A DNA stretch of 64,000 nucleotides from Microcystis panniformis FACHB-1757 (GTDB taxonomy: Bacteria > Cyanobacteriota > Cyanobacteriia > Cyanobacteriales > Microcystaceae): assembly GCF_001264245.1 (NCBI RefSeq), contig NZ_CP011339.1, positions 124,001 through 188,000 on the forward strand, read 5' to 3'. The position numbers and the translations under genes were made by a program. Under the pieces are notes generated by a model that ran no database searches, was not told where the DNA came from, and was given only the letters and a program-made list of their open reading frames with translations. This document shows, in pieces, positions 16,598 through 24,843 of this stretch. The stretch's first letter is position 1. Each line of letters begins with the position of its first letter.

Positions 16598-18757
16598 ATG
16601 TCTTGGCAAAATGAAGTTAAAACCGCTTTAGAAAACAATCAATACGATATTGTTAGTCAGTTTTACGAAGAACTGATAGAAAGAGAAACCACAGAAATTA
16701 GTTATTATTGGTATTTAGGATTATCCTATCTTTTGCAAGGAAGAGAAGAAGAAGCACAAGCTACTTGGTTATTTGTCTTCACTCAAGGAGATGAACAGGA
16801 AACCGAGTCATGGCTGCTAGAATTAAGCAATATTTTAACTACCGAAGCTAACCGACAAATAGAGTTAGAAAATCTAGAAATCTCTTGGTTAATTCGTAAA
16901 CATCTACAGGAAATTAATCCCAGTTATCTCGATAATTTACTGCACTTAACCCTCGTTGAAATTAAATTAAATAGATTTGATCCTCAACAACTGCAAGAAT
17001 GGCAAATACTAGAATTAATTACTCAGGGTTCAGTTAACTCTCAATTATTGGAACGGGTAGTAATTGCCGTCATACCTTACACCCATAAATATACCATAGA
17101 ATTAGTTCGGTTAAGTTTACCCTATCTGTCGAATTCTTTAAAACTTCTGGATCATATTTTAAAAATTACTCGTCAGGTAGCGTTTCAAAAAAAACTACCT
17201 CTTTATTCGGTAGATTTGGCGGAAGCTTTTCTTCCCCTTTATCCCGAAAGTTGGTACTTACAAGTTAATTTATTTTGGTTTTATATCTCTTCAGATGACT
17301 ATGACAAAGCAATAAATTTAGCAAATAAGTTGAAAAAGAAAAGTCAGACAATTGATTTGAAAATGTTTAGTCAATCTCTCCTCTTTAATGGCTCTTTACG
17401 ATCCTCAAAATGGAATGATATCCCTAGTATTTGTCAAGAGTATAAACACTTAATTAGAGAATTTATAGAACAAAACCCCCAAGATATACATCCCTTAGTT
17501 AGAGAAAATTTACTAACAGTTATGAATCCGATTTCTTACTATGAAGATAACCCGAAAGAGAATCGACCGCTTTTAAGTCATATTGGTAGTTTTTTTCAAA
17601 CAACCTACAAAGAAATGCTGGGTTTTCAAGAGGAAAGTTTTGACAAACCCAGAGAAGATAATCCCGATAAAAAACTTAAAATTGGTTACATTTCCCAAAG
17701 CTTAAAAAGTCATCCCGTGGGTTTCTTGAGTCGTTGGACTATCAATTATCACAATCGTGAGCAGTTTGATATTCACCTTTATATGGTGAGTCAACCTGTG
17801 GATGAAATAACTCAACAATGGTTTTCTAATCCCGCAGATAAAATCTATCATGCTACTGCTGATTCCCTAGCAACCTACCGCAAAATTAAAGAAGATAACA
17901 TCGATATCCTTGTGGACTTAGATAGTGGTACCGGGGCAATCGTTGCCCCAGTTATTGCCTTAAAACCTGCTCCTATTCAAGTTAACTGGTTAGGTTTTGA
18001 TGGTTCCGGTTTACCCGCAGTAGATTATCTTTTAGCGGATCCTTATGTACTACCAGAAAATGCCCAAGAATATTATCAAGAAAAAATCTGGCGTTTACCT
18101 GATGCTTTTGTCGCTGTGGATGGTTTTGAAATAGCCGTTCCTACCCTGCGAAGAGAAGATTTAGGTATTAATAATGATGCGGTTATTTACCTAAGCTCTC
18201 AAACGGCAATTAAGCGTAATCCGGCGATGATTCGCTTACAAATGCAAATCCTCAAATCCGTACCTAATAGTTATTTCCTGATTCAAGGAGTTGCTGATGA
18301 TAATTCTCTCTGGGATTTATTCTGTCAAATTGCCGCAGAAGTTGGGGTAGAAACTAATCGAATTAAGATGCTTCCTATCTATCAGACGGAAACCTACAGG
18401 GCAAATTTAGCCATCGCTGATGTGGTTTTGGACACCTATCCCTTTAACGGTGGTACAACCACCCTAGAAACCCTCTGGATGGGAATTCCTCTGGTGGTTA
18501 AAGTGGGGCAACAATGGTCATCACGCAACGGTTATACTTTAATGATGAATGCGGGAATAACTGAGGGTATAGCTTGGAGTGATGAAGAATATGTGCAGTG
18601 GGGAATTAAGTTAGGATTGGATAAAAATTTAAGAGAAGAAGTCCGTTGGAAACTCCGAAAGTCTCGTCATACATCTCCCCTCTGGAATGCCAAACAATTT
18701 ACCAGAGACTTAGAAACTGCTTATCAACAAATGTGGAATATTTATTGTCAATCTTAG
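16598..18757 (+). CDS. SPINDLY/OGT-type glycosyltransferase, array copy 3
   Basis: 719 residues. N-terminus identical to copy 2 for about 70 codons, then a distinct middle. The GT41 half has its own sequence (ISQSLKSHPVGFLSRW, VNWLGFDGSGLPAVDYLLAD, LDTYPFNGGTTTLETL) and shares its last 30 codons (LWNAKQFTRDLETAYQQMWN) with copy 4. Ends YCQS-stop. Acceptor protein unknown; surface or pilus proteins are guesses only. Confidence 0.8.
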   Translation: MSWQNEVKTALENNQYDIVSQFYEELIERETTEISYYWYLGLSYLLQGREEEAQATWLFVFTQGDEQETESWLLELSNILTTEANRQIELENLEISWLIRKHLQEINPSYLDNLLHLTLVEIKLNRFDPQQLQEWQILELITQGSVNSQLLERVVIAVIPYTHKYTIELVRLSLPYLSNSLKLLDHILKITRQVAFQKKLPLYSVDLAEAFLPLYPESWYLQVNLFWFYISSDDYDKAINLANKLKKKSQTIDLKMFSQSLLFNGSLRSSKWNDIPSICQEYKHLIREFIEQNPQDIHPLVRENLLTVMNPISYYEDNPKENRPLLSHIGSFFQTTYKEMLGFQEESFDKPREDNPDKKLKIGYISQSLKSHPVGFLSRWTINYHNREQFDIHLYMVSQPVDEITQQWFSNPADKIYHATADSLATYRKIKEDNIDILVDLDSGTGAIVAPVIALKPAPIQVNWLGFDGSGLPAVDYLLADPYVLPENAQEYYQEKIWRLPDAFVAVDGFEIAVPTLRREDLGINNDAVIYLSSQTAIKRNPAMIRLQMQILKSVPNSYFLIQGVADDNSLWDLFCQIAAEVGVETNRIKMLPIYQTETYRANLAIADVVLDTYPFNGGTTTLETLWMGIPLVVKVGQQWSSRNGYTLMMNAGITEGIAWSDEEYVQWGIKLGLDKNLREEVRWKLRKSRHTSPLWNAKQFTRDLETAYQQMWNIYCQS

Positions 18758-18769
18758 CGGATAAAAACT

Positions 18770-20923
18770 ATGCAATGGCATCAAGACATACAAACCCATT
18801 TAAACAACAATAATTATCAACTGGTGGTGCAGTTTTATGAACAATTAATTGACAACAATTCTCTGGTAATTGAGGATTATTTTTATCTAGGATTAGCCTA
18901 TCTTTTACAAGATAGAGAAGAAGACGCGCAAGCTACTTGGTTACTGGTGTTGAGTCAAGCAGCCGAATCAGAATTATCGGGGTGGATAGAAACTTTAACT
19001 CAAATCTTAGATGCAGAGGCAACCAGACAAGAAAATTCCCAAAGACTAGAGACAAGTTATCTAATTCGATGGCAGCTACAAAATCTTAATCCTAGTTTTT
19101 TAAATAATCTCCTGCATCTGATGGAATTAGAAATACAATTCCAAAATTTTGCGATGGAAAAGTGCAATGATTGGTGTGTATTTGAACTGTTAGAGAATAC
19201 AGCTACAGCAGCAGTTAATCTTGATTTACTGCTGCGAGTGACGGAAAAAGTTTTAATCTACCCCTGTACTAATACCATCCACTTTTTAGAATTAGCAGCC
19301 TTACATATCAATAATCCAGAAATAATTGCAGCCAAAGTTATTTCAGCAATTGTCAATTATGCTTATCAACAAAAACAAAGTGTATTTGCCATTAATTTAG
19401 TAGAACTTTGTTTGCGCTTTCTACCAGAGTATTTATACCTACAAAATAGTTTGTTTAATCTTTATAAAACCACCACTGTTGACTATAAAAAAGCCCTAGA
19501 AATTGCCGATAATTTTTATAAAAGTTGCCAGACAACTACTGAAAAGCTGTTCGGAATTTCTCTAGTGATTGGTATTTTACAAGCTAAGGGAGACTGGGGA
19601 AATTTACCTAAATTTATTGATGAATTAATCCAATTAATCGAGGGACAAATTAATGCCAAACAATTTAATGCACGTCCCTTTATTATCGACTCTATTTTAG
19701 GAGTTACTATCTGTCTTCCCTACTATCAAGATAATCCGAAAATTAATTGCTATTTACAAAGTAAACTAGCGGAAATTTTTCAAGCAGATGTAAGAACCCG
19801 CTACCACTATATTGCTCCTGTTTATTCTTCAAAATCTCCAGCAAGAAAAATAAAAATTGGTTATATTGCCTATACTCTCCGTCGTCATTCTGTGGGTTGG
19901 TTAAGTCGCTGGTTATTTCACTATCATAATCGAGATAAATTTGAAATTTACACCTATTGTGTCAACCAAGCAGCGGACGAAATGACTGAAAAATGGTTTA
20001 AAAATAACTCAGATTATAGCTATAACTTGCCCGCAAAAATTGAACAAATAACTGCCCAAATTCGTCAAGACAAATTAGATATTTTAGTGGATCTTGATAG
20101 CTTAACTAATAATACAACTTATCTAGTAATGGCCTTAAAACCAGCACCGATACAAGTAACCTGGTTAGGATTAGATGCGTCGGGAATTCCTGCTATTGAT
20201 TATTTTATTGCTGATAACTACGTTTTACCCGAAAATGCTCAAGAAATTTATTCAGAAAAAATTATCCGACTTCCTAACTCTTATTTATCCGTGGATGGTT
20301 TTGAAGTGGGTGTTCCCACTAGGAGAAGAACTGATTTAAATATTCCCGATGATGCTATTATTTATCTGACCGTGCAATCGGGATTAAAACGCACCTTAAA
20401 CATGATTTGTCTCCAATTGCAGATTATCCAACAGGTTCCTAATAGCTTTCTTTTAATCAAAGGTTTTGCCGACAAAGAAACCATTCGAGAATTATTTATC
20501 AAAAGTGCCGAAGAATTGGGAATTAGTCAAGATAGATTAAGATTTTTGCCCAATGATTTCAATGAGGAAACCCATCGCGCTAATCTAGGAATTGCTGATA
20601 TAGTTCTCGATACCTATCCCTATAATGGTGCTACCACAACCCTAGAAACCCTCTGGATGGGGATTCCTTTAGTCACTAGGGTTGGTGAACAATTCGCAGC
20701 CCGCAATAGCTATACTTTTATGAAAAATGCCGGCATTAGTCAGGGTATAGCTTGGAGTGAGGAGGAATATGTGCAGTGGGGAATTAAGCTAGGATTGGAT
20801 CAAAATTTAAGGGAAGAAATTCGTTATCAATTACGTCAATCTCGTCATACATCTCCCCTCTGGAATGCCAAACAATTTACCAGAGATTTAGAAACTGCTT
20901 ATCAACAAATGTGGAATATTTAG
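18770..20923 (+). CDS. SPINDLY/OGT-type glycosyltransferase, array copy 4
   Basis: 717 residues, the most diverged N-terminus of the four (MQWHQDIQTHLNNNNYQLVV), GT41 half with IAYTLRRHSVGWLSRW, VTWLGLDASGIPAIDYFIAD and LDTYPYNGATTTLETL. It ends at MWNI, four residues earlier than copy 3. After the shared AATATTTA, a block starting GGGTGCATCTCAT is inserted before the shared TTGTCAATCT. The true 3' end has therefore been replaced. Confidence 0.8.
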   Translation: MQWHQDIQTHLNNNNYQLVVQFYEQLIDNNSLVIEDYFYLGLAYLLQDREEDAQATWLLVLSQAAESELSGWIETLTQILDAEATRQENSQRLETSYLIRWQLQNLNPSFLNNLLHLMELEIQFQNFAMEKCNDWCVFELLENTATAAVNLDLLLRVTEKVLIYPCTNTIHFLELAALHINNPEIIAAKVISAIVNYAYQQKQSVFAINLVELCLRFLPEYLYLQNSLFNLYKTTTVDYKKALEIADNFYKSCQTTTEKLFGISLVIGILQAKGDWGNLPKFIDELIQLIEGQINAKQFNARPFIIDSILGVTICLPYYQDNPKINCYLQSKLAEIFQADVRTRYHYIAPVYSSKSPARKIKIGYIAYTLRRHSVGWLSRWLFHYHNRDKFEIYTYCVNQAADEMTEKWFKNNSDYSYNLPAKIEQITAQIRQDKLDILVDLDSLTNNTTYLVMALKPAPIQVTWLGLDASGIPAIDYFIADNYVLPENAQEIYSEKIIRLPNSYLSVDGFEVGVPTRRRTDLNIPDDAIIYLTVQSGLKRTLNMICLQLQIIQQVPNSFLLIKGFADKETIRELFIKSAEELGISQDRLRFLPNDFNEETHRANLGIADIVLDTYPYNGATTTLETLWMGIPLVTRVGEQFAARNSYTFMKNAGISQGIAWSEEEYVQWGIKLGLDQNLREEIRYQLRQSRHTSPLWNAKQFTRDLETAYQQMWNI

Positions 20924-20963
20924 GGTGCATCTCATTTTTGTCAATCTACTAAGTTGGGATTTT

Positions 20964-21150
20964 GGCTCTTCGGTTTATGTTATGCAATGAACGGGGGTTA
21001 TAGAGGATGTAACCCTTGTATAGAAAGGCATTTAGCGATTTTTGTCAATTATTTTTCTCTAGAGCGAACTAATCAATTAAGTCTCTTGCCAGATAAGGAT
21101 TTAGTCGATTTATGCTCCCCTATCGAACCATACCAAGTAACGAAGAGCCG
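20964..21150 (+). repeat. Dispersed ~188-bp repeat, copy 3
   Basis: Same order of blocks as 3832-4019. The internal hairpin is imperfect here (TATAGAGG against CCCTTGTATA). It lies between the glycosyltransferase array and the malic enzyme gene. Confidence 0.7.
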
Positions 21151-21260
21151 GGATTTTTAAGGGAAAACTCTCTTTTAAAATTGGGCTTTACTTCCGATTT
21201 TATCGCTCAATCCAAGCTTTTGGGGGGTAGAACCCCCCAAACCCCTAGGGTTGATTCATA

Positions 21261-21288
21261 GTAGGGTTGATTCATGAATCAACCCTAC
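21261..21288. repeat. Perfect 28-bp palindrome, copy 1
   Basis: The half-site GTAGGGTTGATTCA is followed immediately by its exact reverse complement. The same 28 bases occur at 49766-49793, in both places beside a further partial TTGATTCA / TGAATCAACCCTA repeat and G-rich text. Confidence 0.75.
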
Positions 21289-21517
21289 CCAAACCCCCCG
21301 TTGGGGGCGTGGCGCCGCCCCCAAACCCCGGAGCGCATTAGTTTTTCGGTGGGCTGCTTACAGGTAGTTGTTAATACTTTTGTACGCATTTGAGAGTGAC
21401 TGATAATTGCTGATTGTCGGTATTTTTGCAAATGTGAGATGCAGCCTTCCTACCTTCTCCCCACACCCCACACCCCACACCCCACACCCCGCTCCCCTGG
21501 TGTTAGGCCCAGAGAAA

Positions 21518-21699
21518 GGGAGCATCTCACTTACGCGATGAGTAATTATACTTAGCCTAAAAGCCACTCTTAATCGTGTCTTGGAACGAAATAGAGGCTT
21601 TTAAAGACCGCGTACATGGAGAATTAAAACAAGAATTACCCTCGAAAAGCCTATTTTTCTACTAAGTATTTATGCTTATTGCAAAGGTGAGATGCTCCC
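21518..21699 (+). mobile_element. 182-bp MITE with 8-bp target duplication, copy 1
   Basis: Terminal inverted repeats begin GGGAGCATCTCAC at both ends and stay similar for nearly 40 bases. It is flanked by perfect 8-bp direct repeats CAGAGAAA (21510-21517 and 21700-21707). The same element lies in opposite orientation at 59974-60155, also 182 bp. The interior has a short open stretch (WNEIEAFKDRVHGELKQELP) that could be left over from a larger element, but no transposase. Confidence 0.9.
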
Positions 21700-21798
21700 C
21701 AGAGAAACCCTAATAGCTAAAGAAACTGCGCGATTAGATACCAAAGTCCCTCACAGATAGAAGATAATCAATATTTATCAGTATTGGAAGCCTTCAGC

Positions 21799-23189
21799 AT
21801 GGTTCATTTAACGCCCAATCCTAGCTATAGTCTAAGTCTCAAGATAGAAATCCCCAATCAAGCGGGAACCTTCGCTTCTGTCCTCAATGCGATCGCCGAT
21901 GTCGGGGGAATTTAGGGCAAATTTCTCTGATCGAACGCAATTTAAAGATTAGCACCCGCGAGGTGATGGTTGATGCCGCTAGTACCGACCAAGCGGAACA
22001 GATTATCGCCGCGGTTAAAGCTCTACCGGATGTTAAACTGCTCAAAGTTTCCGATCGCACTTTCGACCTCCATCGTCGGGGTAAAATCTCCATTGAAAGT
22101 CGTATTCCCCTCACCTCCCAGGATGACCTGGCCATGGCCTACACCCCCGGAGTTGGTCGCATCTGCACCGCTATCGCCCACCAACCAGAACAAGTGTATT
22201 CATTGACCATCAAGGGCAACACCGTCGCTGTAGTGACCGATGGTAGCGCGGTATTAGGATTAGGAAATCTCGGGCCAGAGGCTGCCTTGCCGGTAATGGA
22301 AGGGAAAGCGATGTTATTCAAGGAATTCGCCGGAATTGATGCTTTTCCTATCTGTTTAGCCACCCAAGACCCCGAAGAAATCATCGCAACCGTCAAAAGA
22401 ATCGCTCCGGTTTTTGGAGGTATTAACCTAGAGGATATCGGCGCTCCCCGCTGTTTTGAAATCGAGAAACGTCTGCGAGCGGAATTAAATATTCCCGTTT
22501 TCCACGATGATCAACATGGTACAGCGATCGTTTCCCTGGCTGCCCTGATTAATGCCCTCAAATTAGTCAAAAAATCGCTTGATACAGTCAAAATCGTCAT
22601 TAATGGTGCAGGTGCAGCGGGAATCGCCATCGCTACTCTCTTTAAAACCGCAGGAGCTACAGATATAACCCTCTGTGATTCCCTTGGCATCCTCTCCCAA
22701 CAACGGGACGATTTAACCCCAGAAAAACAAGCTTGGGCCGTGGCCGCCACTGGTAAGCTAGGGGATGCTCTTAAAGGCGCTGATGTCTTCTTGGGGGTGA
22801 GCGCACCGGGGGTATTGACTCCCGAAATGGTCAAGGGAATGGCTAAAGATGCGATCGTGTTTGCCATGGCTAATCCGATTCCCGAAATTCAACCGGAATT
22901 AATCAATGATTTAGTGGCCGTGGTGGCTACCGGACGCAGCGATTATCCCAATCAGATTAATAATGTTCTCGCTTTCCCCGGATTATTTCGCGGGGCCCTG
23001 GACTGTCGCGCTAGGGCCATCACCGATAATATGTATCTGGAAGCGGCCAAAGCGATCGCTTCTTTGATCAATCCTGCTAATCTTGATCGAGAGAATATTA
23101 TTCCCTCGGTTTTTGATGGTCGTGTAGTTACGGCTGTGGCCGCCGCAGTTCAACACGCTGCTCGTCAAGATGGAGTGGCCGGGGAATAA
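21799..23189 (+). CDS. Malic enzyme with N-terminal ACT domain, frameshifted
   Basis: NAD(P)-dependent malic enzyme: oxidative decarboxylation of malate to pyruvate. The large frame from 21963 shows AYTPGVGRICTAIA, GNTVAVVTDGSAVLGLG, FHDDQHGTAIV and the dinucleotide-binding INGAGAAGIAIATLF. Upstream, an ATG at 21799 opens an ACT-like domain (SYSLSLKIEIPNQAGTFASV) that stops at DVGGI. One missing A near 21909 separates it from the continuation NLGQISLIERNLKISTREV. Repaired length is 463 residues, usual for the ACT-containing form. Confidence 0.85.
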
Positions 23190-23220
23190 TGTAATTATCG
23201 TGCAGGAGGGTAAGTGAACC

Positions 23221-23955
23221 GTGAAACCGATCGATGATATTCCCGAAGCTTTGCGGGACAACCAGTACAGAAAAACTACTAATCCTAATGGTCTCATAGC
23301 GATCGCAAGCGGTTTACTTGCTCTGGTGGGAACCGGCCTAATTGCCATAGCAGTCTTGAATCGTCCCCCTGCTACCGTACAAAAACCGGTTATTAACCCA
23401 TCACCCCCCATTAAAGCCACTCCTAGCCCCATTGAGAACATTTTAGGTCATTTACCCTATCAAGAGGCCCCGGAGACGGAATTAGCCCCCATTACTGGGG
23501 ATGGTGCTATGCGTTTAAGGAAACCGGCAGCCAAGGCTTTTATCGAGATGCAGAGTGACGCGAGAAGGTCGGGGGTGATTTTAATGCCGATTTCCGCATT
23601 TCGATCGAAAGCAACCCAAGAAAAGCTCTTTTTTGAAGTTAAAAAACAACGCAATCAGCAAACCCGCAAACGAGCAGAAGTGAGCGCACCTCCGGGTTAC
23701 AGCGAACATCATACCGGTTATGCGATCGATATTGGCGATGGTCGCGCTCCCGCAACGAATTTAAGTAGCAGTTTTGCTAATACTGCCGCTTTTCGTTGGT
23801 TGCAAAATAACGCTGCCCAGTATAGTTTTGAGTTATCTTTCCCTGAAAATAATCCCCAGGGTATTAATTATGAACCTTGGCACTGGCGTTTTGTCGGGGA
23901 TAGTCACAGTTTAGAAACTTTTTATAAAGCCCAACAATTAGGAAAACAAAAATAA
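23221..23955 (+). CDS. VanY-type D-alanyl-D-alanine carboxypeptidase
   Basis: 244 residues from GTG with AGGAGGG upstream. One N-terminal membrane helix (about 25-45), a Pro-rich linker, then an M15 peptidase domain with SEHHTGYAIDIGD (Zn ligands His and Asp) and PWHWRF (third Zn His). It trims the terminal D-Ala from peptidoglycan stem peptides in the periplasm. It follows the malic enzyme gene by 31 bases. The last codons (QLGKQK) form the start of the tandem array downstream. Confidence 0.85.
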   Translation: MKPIDDIPEALRDNQYRKTTNPNGLIAIASGLLALVGTGLIAIAVLNRPPATVQKPVINPSPPIKATPSPIENILGHLPYQEAPETELAPITGDGAMRLRKPAAKAFIEMQSDARRSGVILMPISAFRSKATQEKLFFEVKKQRNQQTRKRAEVSAPPGYSEHHTGYAIDIGDGRAPATNLSSSFANTAAFRWLQNNAAQYSFELSFPENNPQGINYEPWHWRFVGDSHSLETFYKAQQLGKQK

Positions 23956-24608
23956 GATAACCTTATCGGCGATTGCGTCCTGTAGGGGCGAAGCATTCGG
24001 ACAATAACCTATCGCTGAAACCAGAGATTTTCTATCCGAATGCTTCGCCCGTACTTTTTCAATTTTTTAGAAAACCTAACAATTAGGAAAACAAAAATAG
24101 GATAACCTTATCGGCAATTGCGTCCAGCATTCGGGCAATAACCTATCGCTGAAACCAGAGATTTTCTATCCGAATGCTTCGCCCGTACTTTTTCAACTTT
24201 TTAGAAAAGCCAACAATTAGGAAAACAAAAATAGGATAACCTTATCGGCAATTGCGTCCAGCATTCGGGCAATAACCTATCGCTGAAACCAGAGATTTTC
24301 TATCCGAATGCTTCGCCCGTACTTTTTAAATTTTTTAGAAAACCTAACAATTAGGAAAACAAAAATAAGATAACCTTATCGGCAATTGCGTCCAGCATTC
24401 GGACAATAACCTATCGCTGAAACCAGAGATTTTCTATCCGAATGCTTCGCCCGTACTTTTTAAATTTTTTAGAAAACCTAACAATTAGGAAAACAAAAAT
24501 AGGATAACCTTATCGGCAATTGCGTCCTGTAGGGGCGAAGCATTCGGACAATAACCTATCGCTGAAACCAGAGATTTTCTATCCGAATGCTTCGCCCGTA
24601 CTTTTTCA
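23933..24608 (+). repeat. Tandem array of peptidase 3' end plus nested MITE
   Basis: Five units, each starting with the last bases of the peptidase gene (AACAATTAGGAAAACAAAAAT) followed by a hairpin-forming GCATTCGG...CCGAATGC segment. Starts of AGCATTCGG at 23992, 24126, 24260, 24394 and 24539 give periods of 134, 134, 134 and 145. The first and last units keep an 11-base TGTAGGGGCGA segment that the inner three lack. The hairpin segment is the 3' part of the MITE at 31024-31246. Confidence 0.9.
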
Positions 24609-24843
24609 GCAGACCCTAAATATTGCCGTAACGCACCAACAGAAAAAGTTTTTTATGTGTTAGCAAAGCGCGTAACACATCCTACACCTAATGGCGGGGG
24701 GTTGTGGACATTTCTAACGAGAGAATCTGGCAGCCAATCGATTCCGTTGCCAATTTTTCAGAGCTAGTCCCACTATATTGCTTATAATTGAAGATATTAA
24801 AAGCGTTAATCCGGATTCCTTCTCGAACTAACAGACAGCATCA
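24609..24843. promoter_or_regulatory. Leader of the NACHT-HEAT-TIR gene
   Basis: Starts with the terminus of the MITE family (TTCAGCAGACCCTAAAT), then a TAACACATCCTACACC type repeat. TATAAT at 24783-24788 is a possible -10 element about 55 bases before the ATG; no clear -35 box is seen. Nothing else recognised. Confidence 0.3.

Larger units (their letters stand above)
20924..21798. other. 875-base repeat-filled intergenic region
   Basis: No gene seen. In order it contains a TIR-like GGGTGCATCTCAT (20925), the third dispersed 188-bp repeat (20964-21150), G/C-rich inverted repeats around 21220-21340, a perfect 28-bp palindrome (21261-21288), CACCCCA repeats (21465-21490), the 182-bp MITE (21518-21699) and the malic enzyme leader. 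Confidence 0.6.

Noticed and set aside
21364..21377. NtcA-type site GTAGTTGTTAATAC
   Set aside because: It fits GTAN8TAC, but no -10 box or gene lies at the right distance and it sits among repeats; the malic enzyme start is over 400 bases away.
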